Source: Siphonodentalium dalli (Eukaryota; Mollusca; Scaphopoda; Gadilida; Siphonodentaliidae). Taken from it: 64,000 nucleotides of DNA. The translations under genes and the position numbers were made by a program. Every line of letters begins with the position of its first letter. Position 1 is the stretch's first letter. The stretch covers positions 155,922,875 through 155,986,874 of the forward strand of contig CP136062.1 of the NCBI GenBank assembly GCA_032622095.1. The letters are read 5' to 3'. The notes beneath the pieces are model-generated. The model searched no databases, was not told where the DNA came from, and was given only the letters and a program-made list of their open reading frames with translations. Of the stretch, positions 12,001 to 22,879 are shown in pieces.

Positions 12001-13383
12001 TGCCAGCAAACACTGGTACACTATTTTAAGAAATTTATCCCTATTGATAATTGGAAAATGTTGAGTGTCGCACCATTATCTAAATGAAAATCGTACAAGG
12101 ATTTGTAGAAATTGGCCTGAATCCTGAAAACATATTATAGTTTATTGATATTTAAAGTGACTTAAATGCGAGGGTTTATTACGCTGTGATATTTTTGTCT
12201 TTTTTGGAGATAATGTTTTAGTTTTGCCACTTTCCTTCAATATCACGTTAAAATATGTCTCTTGTGCCTAAAACGACAGTAATCCGTAACCACACTAAGG
12301 GCGTCTCATTCTGTACAAGCTGGCGGTGTATGTCTTGGTCAAAAGCCATGACTAGTGCTTGATCAATCAATTGAACATAATGCTCGATTATTCCTGGATG
12401 ATAATTTACAAGATGCTGATGTTGAGAGGGGGTTCATCGGTCTTTGTCTTGAATACATTTGTTCTGGATATTCTTCTCGTTATAACTATTAAAGTCGGCA
12501 TTTCTACGTTGGCCTTAAGTTTTGTTATATGATGAGTCAGTCGTTTCCTATGATTGCCAATACTGGAAATGACACTGAGACACTGTTTTTTTGTATATAT
12601 GTAAATGTTTAGACAATATGTAGTCGGTACGGGTGGGGCATGAAAAGTGTTTTGGACGTGTGCATATTATATCCACTGCCCCAGCTGCGTGGCGCTATTT
12701 GGTTATATTTAAAAAATGCTCGTTGCGAGGTGTGAATTGGGAGTCTGGCGGTGTAGAACCTTCACAAATGGCGGGGCAACATGTGTCGTATATACTGATT
12801 TGTAATTGGTGGAAGAAATTAATCTATTTGCCCGCATGCTGAAAAAACAAATTCTTTAAATACAAATTTGTTGAAAATAATCAAGGATTTTGATTTGAGT
12901 TGCCTGCTCCTATAAATTTTTATCTAGACTAATGGCATTAAAATATTATATTGTACGAAATTTACCAAGACTGACTGATATGCCAAGCACCAGAACAACA
13001 TGTATGGCATTGTTGATTAGACACCATCAATTGAACAGGGATTAAACAAAGATGGTGGAAAAAGAGTCATGAGCTATTTTAGAATCTGGATATCCAGCAT
13101 TTCTCTACGATGTACAACTCAACTTGAGCAACCTGGGTATATGCTGCTCAACTTTAAACAACTAGGATATCTACCGTATACTATATGCACCGTTTGGTGG
13201 AAATCGACTCGTCCGACGACAAGTAAAACCAATTTAATTAAACAGTGGTGGTGTAGAAAGTGGGGGTGACTGAACATAGCTGCTGTTATGACAAATTCAT
13301 ATTAACATACGAACATGTCACTGAATATAGTTGGGTGTCACGACCTTAGGAAAACATCAAATTTGAATCTCTGAAAGATGACA

Positions 13384-13628
13384 ATAACTCTAACCATAAC
13401 TCTAACCGGAACGCGACCTCAATCCTAACCCGAACCGGTATGGGACGGTACCCTAACACTAACGAGGACGGAACCGTACCATAACACAAACCGAGACGGG
13501 ACCATAAACTGATCCGTAACTCTAACAGGGATACGACGGGACCTTAAGCATAATCCTAACCGGGACGGGACCTTCGTCCGGGGCGGAACAATCGGAACCG
13601 AACCATAACTCTAACCATAACTCGGGGC
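13384..13628. repeat. Telomere-like minisatellite block in intron 2
   Basis: Degenerate tandem units alternate TAACTCTAACC/CCTAACAC words with CCGGGACGGGACC-like words, the same family as the 3-kb block at 16975-20120. The block is bounded by a 31-bp direct repeat at 13352-13382 and 13629-13659 with two mismatches. Confidence 0.85.
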
Positions 13629-14460
13629 AAACATCAAATTTGAATCCCTGGAAGATGACGTGGGGCAGAAACAAAATACTGATTTCCAAACATGACAATA
13701 AAGAGACAGTTTCAACATATGTTTATATTACATGAGTTTAATCCGTAACATGATACGGACATATACGTTCAGAAGAGATATCCGTCATGGCTACTGGTTG
13801 AGGTGGTTACTTCAAATAAACGAGATAAATCACTACCATGACTAATCTACGATATGAGCATCACATTGAATCCTGATAATAAAGGAATATGAGAACGGTA
13901 ACATGGGAATATGGACATCGATGTGTTATCCTGTAATCAGGTAAGATTTAATCTAGTAATTAATGAGGACCTATGTTGACATTTCTGCTCAAATTTTATT
14001 TCAATGAATTATGTTTAAGGAGACTAATTACCACCACCCAACTACCACATACAAGTTCGAACTGATTTATGATAATATATTCCACGCACAGGAACAATTA
14101 TTCAAAACATTACTATTTATGGTTTTGCGCAATCATTCCGAAACTCGTTCTGTATGTGACTAGTTCGTATCTATAGTAAAATATATAAGTTTACTGAACC
14201 AATTCGATAGTGTTTCGTGTAATGTTGTCGTTGGTAGCTATATAATATTATACAGATACATACCATTGTTGGAAGGTTATACTATACAGTTCTAGTTTGA
14301 TGTAAGCAGATCACTCAACAAAAATATTTCCATGATGTTGAGTTGTTAACTTATTACACACTATAACAATAATTTAAGTTCGCTGGAAAATCAGGTTACT
14401 CAATGAGGAAGCCTACAACTGTAAGAGTTTACGCTTACCTGGTTGTTCTCCCTTTTACAG

Positions 14461-14644
14461 AATATGGTTCCAACTCATGACTGCGAAATCTACGTAGTTG
14501 TCTACTCGCGAGGAGACCGGAAGTCCTTTCGCCACGCAATTGACATCCTGTTCCATTTGCGCCGAGTGAGCAAAGTCACCAAGCCCATCATTTTGGTGGA
14601 GAACAAGTGCGATCTTGTCCGAACAAAGGTCATCGCCGCCGGAG
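14461..14644 (+). CDS. RGK-family small GTPase, exon 3
   Basis: A 184-bp exon between CCCTTTTACAG and GTGAGT. The frame continues directly from exon 2: NMVPTHDCEIYVVVYSRGDR, KSFRHAIDILFHLRRV, then KPIILVENKCDLVRTKVIAA. It holds the hydrophobic beta-4 strand (IYVVVYS), the DRxSF helix start typical of RGKs, and the G4 guanine-specificity motif NKCD at 14602-14613 (about residues 162-165), followed by DLVRxxxV. The last base is the first of a split codon (phase 1), which matches exon 4. Confidence 0.92.
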
Positions 14645-16009
14645 GTGAGTACCGTGTCTTTGCCAAACACTGAATTACTAGTAGTTTCCGAATGAAATGT
14701 TCAGATAAGTTCTACAACCGGCCAGTGTAGAACCTATTTTCTGAACATTATATATAGGTATGACTCATCTGCACTTGTATTATATGTTCGTCTGTCGTCT
14801 GCTAATAATATGTCATTCCAATATATACTGTTATACCTGATGGGAGAAACTATTTTGTGATGACATGGTTAACATCTCCATGGACAGTTTATTACATATA
14901 TTATTTCAGATGTTCTAGCAATGGGTCAATATCTTCAAAAGTTTAAATATGTTCACTAGACGCACAAAACACTTAAATATACTTTACCTAGATCCAGCTA
15001 TGTATGGGGCCATCTCCAACTCTCTTCAATAGAATATATGCAATAAATTAATGAATTTGTGTCGTCGTGCATGAGTGAAAAAAAACAGTAATTTAGTCTA
15101 TTACATCGCCCATGAAGAGTATGTACTGTCGCAAAGGGAGATAAATCATGAGTCAGAAATAAGCTAAATGTTTTTGAGCAGAAATAACAATTCTAAATTA
15201 AATTGAACGTGAGTTGAATCCTTGTGAACATCTGCAGTACACCGGTTTATCAAATAATTAACCGTTAACCCCGTCCCAATGTTTTAGTAAGACACACGTG
15301 TATTATCGCTGCGCACAGTGACGTAAGGGTTTATATCAATGGTGTCGAATCCAATTCGGGGACTTTATTATTATGTTAAACATAATGTAATTACGATATT
15401 CGATTTGTGTTGCGTTATTTAGTGTTGGGTGTGAGATAACATGGTTGATACGGGTTGTTGACAAAATTGTTCAACATGAAAAGACACATTTGAAATTAAA
15501 TATATTCGCTCTTGAATGTGCCTTTACATCATATTTGGTTGTGATAAGGAACCCAATATTAATTTTGTTAACCCCAGCCTTTTCGATGTCGTTTTTCCTC
15601 GCTTATGTGTGACTGTGATAAAATGGATCTTAAATTCGTCGCATTTCTATGCGAATTGTATTATCCTCTTCCAATAAATTCGATTCGTATAAATGTGCGA
15701 CTCATTAGATATCCTCTATGTTTCAAGTTGTTCTTTTGTAGGAAAATTGTTTTGACTTGAAAATCAGGAAGTGGTGTTTTGGAAGAAAGAGTGCCAAATT
15801 GCAAAATGGTATCCTCTCTGACAAATGCACAATTGTTTGCGCTCTATAATTACACTAGAGTTGCAGTGAATCCATAATTGTTATGATGCTGCTTTCTTTA
15901 TGAAATATTTACTTTGTGAATTTGTTTCCATGGCCTCCGATGTTGAAACAAGCTACCTCTGCCCCTCCTTGACATTCATTTTAACTTTCGAATGTCTCTT
16001 TTTTTACAG
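14645..16009 (+). other. Intron 3 of the RGK GTPase gene
   Basis: Starts GTGAGT and ends with a pyrimidine tract and ACAG. It contains the second copy of the small hairpin-headed repeat at 14690-14835; nothing else is recognisable. Confidence 0.8.
14690..14835. repeat. Dispersed hairpin-headed repeat, copy in intron 3
   Basis: Starts with AATGAAATGTTCAGA, identical to 7828 onward. An imperfect inverted repeat follows (GTTCAGATAAGTTCTACA pairing with TGTAGAACCTATTTTCTGAAC-like sequence to about 14755). The rest follows the intron 1 copy loosely. Confidence 0.5.
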
Positions 16010-16218
16010 AAGGGAAAAAAGTCGCCCTGTCATACAACTGCAAATTTGTGGAGACATCGACACTCTTCAATCACAACGTGGATGAGTTGTTGGTCGGTAT
16101 TCATAAACAAAACTCTTTGCACAACAACGCGCGAACAGGCTCAGGGAGGAAGATGAAGGCACTTTTACCACGCATTTTCAAGAGTAAAGCATCCTGTGAA
16201 AATTTGATGAAATTATAA
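16010..16218 (+). CDS. RGK-family small GTPase, last exon
   Basis: Final coding exon, from ACAG to TAA 16216-16218. The frame reads EGKKVALSYNCKFVETSTLF, NHNVDELLVGIHKQ, then a basic tail (GRKMKALLPRIFKSK) and the end SCENLMKL. The G5 motif appears as ETS at 16051-16059, and KFVETS plus NHNVDELLxGI is the RGK version of the last helix. The C-terminus has no CAAX prenylation box. Instead a cysteine lies seven residues from the end in an SCxNLxxL context, as in the conserved C-terminal motif of Rad, Rem and Gem. The basic stretch fits the membrane- and calmodulin-binding region of the family. This end is the strongest evidence for RGK rather than another Ras subfamily. The paralogue (Rad, Rem or Gem) cannot be decided, since the split is vertebrate-specific. 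Confidence 0.93.
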
Positions 16219-16562
16219 TTTATCAGTCACCTGTTCAGCAACATTCAGAGTATGAAATGATGTTATTATAACAATTGTTATATATTTATCATCGGTTATG
16301 TGAGATCGTGTAGCACGAGTGCTGTGTGGTAATGTGTTATCTTTGTCAGTGTTGAGAAGGAAACATGTATACCATTTTAAACAGAGAATACTTGAAGCTA
16401 ATAACCATATCATCCATTTGTAACTCAGATATATTCAAATCGAAATTATTCAAAATCATGGAATCATATGTTGTACACTTAGCTGCATATATATATATAA
16501 CATAAACGTAGCATATAACGTATGATTATTTTGTAAGTTATGGATAATTATGTATAGTCTGA

Positions 16563-16568
16563 AATAAA
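16563..16568 (+). terminator. Polyadenylation signal of the RGK gene
   Basis: Canonical AATAAA 345 nt past the stop codon. It is the first such hexamer after the stop that I see, giving a 3' UTR of about 360-370 nt. Confidence 0.5.
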
Positions 16569-16587
16569 ACTATATATCCATGTAGAG

Positions 16588-16715
16588 CATTATCATCATC
16601 ACCATTATCACCGTTGTCATCATCATGGTCATTATCGTAATCATCATAACTGCTATCTGTTATCACAATCAACATCAACATCATCGCCGGCATCATCATA
16701 TTCATCGCCGTCGTC
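16588..16715. repeat. Degenerate (ATC)n trinucleotide tract
   Basis: About 125 bp dominated by ATC/TCA triplets with many point changes (ATCATCATCACCATTATCACC and similar). It lies 20 bp past the gene's probable poly(A) signal. Confidence 0.85.
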
Positions 16716-16974
16716 TTAAGTAATCACCACCAATTGTTTGGATTATATGAGCATTGACGGTTAACTATTTCGGTCGTAAATATATCTACACGCGCTTCCA
16801 TTCATCAAACGACGTGAATTCCGTTACTAATTCCTTATTGATCATTCGGCAAAATCCGAGAACGGTGGGAAATTACCTCTCATTCGTAAGCGGCCAACGG
16901 GGCCGAACACAATTAGGATCAGCTTTCAAAAAGTGGCCTGAAAATGAGTTACCGCTCTGGTCTGTCAGGAAAAT
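16716..16974. other. Spacer before the minisatellite
   Basis: About 260 bp without recognisable coding or repeat content. The open frame at 16754-17002 runs into the minisatellite and is probably chance. Confidence 0.5.
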
Positions 16975-19900
16975 TTCGGGACCGGATGACTCGGAACTTT
17001 AACCAGGACAGGCGTGTTGGGACCCTAAAGGGACGGGACAGTAATTCTAGCTGGACCCGGGCCGTGGCTATTAATCTAACCGCGGGCGGGACAAATCGGT
17101 ACCCTAACCCTAACCGGGGCGGGACGCGACTCTAACATTAACTGGGACGGGACCTTAGGCCTAACCCTAACCGGGACGGCATCTTAACCCTAACACTGAA
17201 CAGGACGACGCGGTATCCTAACCCTGACCGGACGGGACCATAAGTTGTATGTGGGTGTTCGGAACGGATTGTAACTTAACCATAACCGAACCTGGGCCCT
17301 ACCCCGGAGCGAAACGGTGCGGGACCCCAACCTTAACCCAGACTGGACGAGACCGTAATTCTAGCTGGACCGTGACTCATAGTTCTAACCGCGGACGGAA
17401 CAAGTCGGGATCCTAACCGGGGCGGGACGAAACCCTAACTCTAACCGGGACGGGAAATAAAGCATAAACATAACCCTAACGGCAGCTTAACTCTAAGACT
17501 GAACAGGCCTAGTCCGACCGGACGGGACCATAACCTTTATGTTGGGGTCGGAGTGACTGTAACTTTAACCCTAACCGGATCGGGGCCCTATCCAGGAACT
17601 GAACGGGGCGGGGCCCTAAGCCAGGCAGGACGGGACCTTGACCCAACCCTGACGGGACATTAACACTGGCTACACCAATAACCCTAAACCTAAACGGCAC
17701 TGGACGGCTCTGAACGGGAATTTAACCCTAGCCCTAACCGAGACGGGACCATAACGCTAACCGTTAGGGGAACCCAATACTAACCGGGACGTGACCCCTG
17801 ACCCTAACCTATTCGGGACGGGAGCTTAACCCTAACTCTAACCGGGACGGTTGGAACCTAACACTAACAATACTCGTAACCTGATGGTGGATCCGGATGG
17901 TCCGTACATCGGACGGGACGAGCCGGGACCATAACAAGGAAGAGACGGGACCATAGGACGGTACCCTATCTCTAACCGGAACCCTAACCCTACCCCGGGG
18001 CGGAAGTCAGGGGAGGGACGTTAAAACTAATCATAACCATAACCGGGACGGCACCAGTCGGGGGCAATAACAATAACTGAAAAGAGGCCTTAAGCCTAAC
18101 CACAAAGGGGACGGGACCTAAACCTTAATACGGACCAGAACGGGAGGTTAACATAACTACAACCGGGACTGGTTCTAAACCCTAACCCGTACCGGACGGG
18201 CGGGATTCTAATTTGGATGTGGTGGTTCGGAACGGTACTGTAACATAATCATGTCGGGGGTCTGACACGGAAATTAATTGGGCGGGACCCAAACACTAAC
18301 AGGACGGGGCCTATGCCCCAACCTTGACCGTGACGGGACCTCAACCCTTGGCAAAACCATAACCCAAACCCTAAAGGGACTGGACGGTTCGGGCGGGAAC
18401 TTAAACACAACACAACTAACCTGGTCAGGGCCCTATCACTAACCGGTACGGAGCCTTAAACATAACCTTGGCGGGATTTTAACCCAATCTGGTACGGGAT
18501 GTTACTACAGTACTAACTGACTACAATCGTTACCTGGCGGGTAAACCCGACCGCGGACGGGACGAATCGGGACCCTAACCAGGACGGCACCCTAACCTTT
18601 AACTGAACGTAACTGGTTGGAACGGACCTTAACACTAAACGTAACCATAAAACTGGACGGGGCCAGAGGACCTGACGTTAACACTAACCATAACCGGGAC
18701 TGTACGGCTCTGGGCTGGAATTTCACAATAACCATAACTGGGACGGGACCAGTCGGGACCCTAACACTAACCTGGACTGGACCTTTGTCCGATTCCTAAC
18801 TCGAACTTGGACGGGACCTTGAGCCCTACCCATAACCGGGAAGGGACGGGACCACAACAAGGGCGGTATCCTAACAGTAGCAAGAACTGGACGGATTGGA
18901 ACGGGACCTTAACCCTAACCATTACCCTAAACCGGGACCAGTGTCATGGGACGTCCGGGACGTTAACACTAACCTTAACGATAACCCTAACCGGGACTGG
19001 ACGGCTCTGAACTGGAAATTCACCAGAACCTGACTGCGACGAGACCAGTCGGATTCCTAACACTAACCGGGACTCGACCTTAGAGCCATATCCCTAACTC
19101 TAACTTGGACGAAACATTGAACCTAACCTTAACCGGGACGGGAGCTTAACCCTGACAATAACCGGGGAGGTACCCCAAGCTGGACGTGGCGGGATGGGAC
19201 CATAAAAATCTAACCCTAACCGGATGGGACGAGTCGGGAAACTAACCCGGGATGGAGAGAGACACTAACCCTACCAGAGTATGACCATAACCATAACAGT
19301 GACTGGACGGCTCGGGAATGTAATTTAGGCCTAGCACTAACCCTAACTGGGACGGACCCTACCACTAACCGAAACGTTACGGTACCTTAAACCAACACCC
19401 AACTCAAACCGTGGCGGATGGGGCTGGACCTTAAGCCTAACCTAATTATGAGTGTACCCTGACTCGAACCGCGACATGGTCTTAACCTTAGCTCTAACCG
19501 GGAGGGGACCGTAACACTATCCGAGATGTGACGGGACCGTAAACCGAGCCCTAACTCTAAGCGGGACTCGACATTAAAACTAACTCTAGCTAATCCGGGG
19601 AGGATGGGACCCAACCCTGATCGGGACGGAACCGTAACAACCCTAATTCTAACAGGTACGGGATTCTAACCCTTACAGGACGGGATGTAAACCTTAACCC
19701 TAACTGGTACTTGACCTTAAACCTAACTCTAAGACGAACCGTGTAGGGACGGGCCCTTAACCATAACTCTAACCGGGACGGGACCTTTAGGTTCCCCTAC
19801 CCAACCGCGGTGGTGTGTGCCGGCCCTTAATCCTACACTAATCCGAATGCCAGCGGGAGTACATTAAACCTATCTCTAATCCGAATCGGGGCGGGACGGG

Positions 19901-20120
19901 ACCTTAACACTACCCATAACCGGGACGGGACTGGACCCACACACTGACCGTAATCGGCACGGGACGATAAGGCCCGTGACGGGACCCTAGTATAATAGGG
20001 ATAGATCGAGATGGGACCTTTACACTATAGCACTAATCCTAAACGGGACAGGACGGGGCGGATCCTAACCCTAACTGGGACGGGACCCTAACCATAACCG
20101 GGATGGACGGGATGGGACAG
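16975..20120. repeat. CpG-rich telomere-like minisatellite, about 3.1 kb
   Basis: Irregular tandem units of roughly 20-25 bp combine CCCTAACCCTAA (the complement of animal telomere TTAGGG) with CCGGGACGGGACC. Units are heavily mutated, and unit length varies. All open frames over it (for example 17509-17700, 18617-18799, 18807-19010, 19387-19614) are by-products of the repeat. The block ends in a GC-rich stretch (GGGCGCGCGGGCGGAG) near 20143-20158. Confidence 0.9.
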
Positions 20121-20124
20121 CGGG

Positions 20125-20700
20125 CGCGTGTAGTGACGGTAACGGGGCGCGCGGGCGGAGCAACTCGTAGTTGTGTTGGTTGGGGCGTCACTGTACGTCT
20201 GTTTTCGACCAATTGGCACTGATGTTCTAATTTTTTCGGTCCAAATTATCGCCCCATGCACTTTCACTTCAATGTTCCAGACCGAGCATAGCAGCAACTC
20301 ATATTCGGACACTTTTTGAAACTCGATCCAAATTTACTTCGGCTAAATCGAATTCTATCCAGCTATTATTTACATATACTTCTGAACACCTGATATATAC
20401 ATATTTTTTGTTTTGAACTATCAACGTTAGCGTTGTTAAAGTAATGAGAGCGGGTCTCAAGTTACAAAGAGCACATACTAATAACGCTGTCAATGGCTAC
20501 CGTTTTAAACCTGTTTACCCTGGAAGCCTATAACATTGTAGAGGTCGGTTGTTTATTATGACATCAAGGTGAACATATCCATACTGCACATGGCGTCACT
20601 TTATATTGCAACCAGTCTTTTCGCTTGCTTCTTGAATTAACGAACAGCAGAGGAATATCTGCTGGTTGCTTTCATGTTTTCATTTTCAATTCAATATGTT
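20125..20700. other. No gene recognised
   Basis: Two minus-strand frames (20088-20312, 20299-20493) overlap here without known motifs. Composition returns to AT-rich after about 20220. Confidence 0.4.
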
Positions 20701-20704
20701 GGGA

Positions 20705-20932
20705 CGTTTGTACACCCGCAATCCGATATTTGACTAAGAGATGATTATAATTTTGCGTAGAAGTACAATTTAGTTTTATCTTATCGAATATGCCATTTCA
20801 TTTTATGCCATTGTCTGATTTATTTGATTTATATTCGTGAATAATCCTGTGTCTTTCAATTGTTCTTGGCTGATAGCGATTCACGTGATTAGATTCATAT
20901 ATCTGTATGTGGCTCATGTTATCGTTTCTACA
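20705..20932. repeat. Diverged tandem duplication, copy 1
   Basis: Shares ordered words with 21018-21238: CGATATTTG, AGATGATTAT or GCGATTATTC, TTTTGCGTAGAAGTA, AATAATCCTGT, TTCACGTGATTAGATTCATATAT. About 70% identity by eye, with an offset of roughly 310 bp. Confidence 0.6.
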
Positions 20933-21017
20933 TTGTGTATCATGGTTTTGCATGCTTCAATATATACTGGTTAATTTATTTTGGCTTTTATGTGTTAATT
21001 TCATCTCATTCGAGTCT

Positions 21018-21238
21018 TTTGTAACGTACATAAATTGCCCACAACTCGATATTTGGCCAAGCGATTATTCAACTTTTGCATAGAAGTAAACTTTATTTTT
21101 TGAAAATATCATTTTATCATGACATTCACTGATTTGTATGATTGTTATTCATGCGCTCTAAATAATCCTGTCACTTCCAATTGTCGATTCGTGATCTTGA
21201 ATCACGTGATCATATTCATATATTTGGCGATTGCTCAA
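21018..21238. repeat. Diverged tandem duplication, copy 2
   Basis: Second copy of 20705-20932 (CGATATTTGGCC, TTTTGCATAGAAGTA, AATAATCCTGTCACTTCCAA, AATCACGTGATCATATTC). No coding content. Confidence 0.6.
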
Positions 21239-21769
21239 GCCGATGTTCTATGTTTTCACGTTTACTACACATAGCGATTACGCAGACCAATGTTCTACAT
21301 GTACGTTGTAATGTGTATTATATTATGTTGATTGTGTTCATGGTATACATTGTCCCGAATGTCCTTAACCAGACACCACATGTAAGCGAAAAATAAATTT
21401 GTCGGATCGGAATAATGGACTTTGTCTCACTTACTCCCTATGCATGGAAATTGCTTTAATGGGCATCAAACCAGTGACATTACATAACTACGGTCTTTAC
21501 TTATTGTATACAAATTAATAGAAGTTCAGTAAAAATAACTATAATTTGATTAAGTCTCTTTAATCCGTGTTATCGAAGAAAATATATCGTCAAATGTATA
21601 GCGTATTGGGGTACTATTACTTGTACAACCACTTATCTCACATATATCCTAGATTCGTTTCGTTTGCAACTGATGGTAAATTGTGTTCTTAGTATTTTGT
21701 TGAAAGGTAACTGATATGTATACTGTTGATACGTGCGGTTCCAGCTGGACTATACGCACCCCTGATCAA

Positions 21770-22265
21770 GACTTAGTGGTCCTGCTAATGTGATGTGATG
21801 TGATGCTGGTGGTCTCTGCTGAATTGCTATAATGCGATTCGGGCGAACTGATGCTGTTAAGACAAAGTACCGTTATTTTTCAAATGTTGTCATTTTCTGG
21901 GTGTATGGCTAATACGAGCGGTTTGGAATAAGACCAGTGCATGTTTGGAACATAAAACACATAGACATTTTGAACAAATATAATAATGGCTGCTCTGGTG
22001 TTTGCAAAACGATGTGAATTGCCATCTTGCTATAGTCGATTTGCCACAACTAGTACAACCAATATAAACATATCTCGCAATATATATGTGTTGGAATGTT
22101 TGATACACACAATGGCTTTTCATATTGCAGATTTTCCGAACGCCGCACAAACGACAATTTTAGAACAAATAACGTACATGTTCTTAACAGCGTAAATTTG
22201 CCATGACAGCATCTTAGCAATTCAACAGGGCCCACCAGCATCGCATCACATTGGCGGGACCAGTT
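21770..22265. repeat. Imperfect palindrome of about 0.5 kb (MITE/fold-back type)
   Basis: The right end (22262 leftward, reverse complement) reads GGTCCCGCCAATGTGATGCG, then GATGCTGGTGG and GTTGAATTGCTA. The left end at 21778 reads GGTCCTGCTAATGTGATGTG, then GATGCTGGTGG and CTGAATTGCTA. The pairing continues through GCTGTTAAGA and CGTTATTT towards a centre near 22,020, with identity falling inward. No transposase is present. The open frames at 21890-22241 lie in the arms and are not convincing genes. Confidence 0.75.
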
Positions 22266-22769
22266 GACCAGTTGTGATACTGTAATAGGATGAAACTTTA
22301 ATGGTCTGACTGTATTTGTGTTCGAGGGTACGCCAATACATGGGATTCGTTAATCAAATAATTTATTATTGCGACAGTTCTTTAATCTTAGTGTTCGATA
22401 TTCCGAGAGTTCGATACTTAAGAATTTACAGCGACGTGGACATGAATAACAGTCGGGCCTCATCAACATAAAATAAATGTTCCCCGAGGCATCACCATGC
22501 GCAAAAGAATCCCACCGGTATCAAATTTAAACACCATACATACATTTGGGAACAGACAATTAACACACGCGTATATATAATTGCGTAAATGATACACAAA
22601 TATCCAAATGTTTGTCTTTGTCGTGTCTTATACATGTATGTTACAACATATGTGACTTATTGGTGCTCTATATAAAAATTCACGTACATGCACGTGCGTG
22701 AGCGACACATACACGTGTAATAATTTAACGCGATGCTGAAACGGATGCCAGCTTCCGTATGTGAGGAAA
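22266..22769. other. No gene recognised
   Basis: AT-rich spacer. A cluster of CACGTG-like words (ACGTACATGCACGTGCGTG and CACGTG) lies at 22681-22718, with no associated gene. Confidence 0.45.
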
Positions 22770-22879
22770 CTACATGCTATTCTGAAAGCTAGCGCGACCT
22801 ACATGTATATTTACATATTCGCGACTTTCGGACTATCGAATAATCGTAATATCTAACTATCTGACAAACGAACTGCCTA

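Larger units (their letters stand above)
9229..14460 (+). other. Intron 2 of the RGK GTPase gene
   Basis: Starts GTATGA and ends CCCTTTTACAG. This 5.2-kb intron holds a 20-bp perfect hairpin (9545-9606), a (CAA)n tract (9926-9944), two diverged copies of a 0.4-kb repeat (10181-10550, 11522-12000) and a telomere-like minisatellite block with flanking direct repeats (13352-13659). Short open frames here (10517-10753, 10874-11164, 12633-12842, 13069-13269) show no recognisable protein. Confidence 0.75.

Noticed and set aside
16975-20120. Possible array of spaced repeats resembling a CRISPR, or repetitive protein genes.
   Set aside because: Units are continuous and degenerate with no constant repeat and unique spacer pattern, and the genome is eukaryotic; the open frames reflect the repeat period.
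22770-22800. A Helitron 3' terminus (CTRR preceded by a hairpin) at the edge of the duplicated segment.
   Set aside because: The minus-strand end reads GCATGTAG and lacks a clear hairpin and CTRR; the edge is shared with the duplication joint and may not be the element end.
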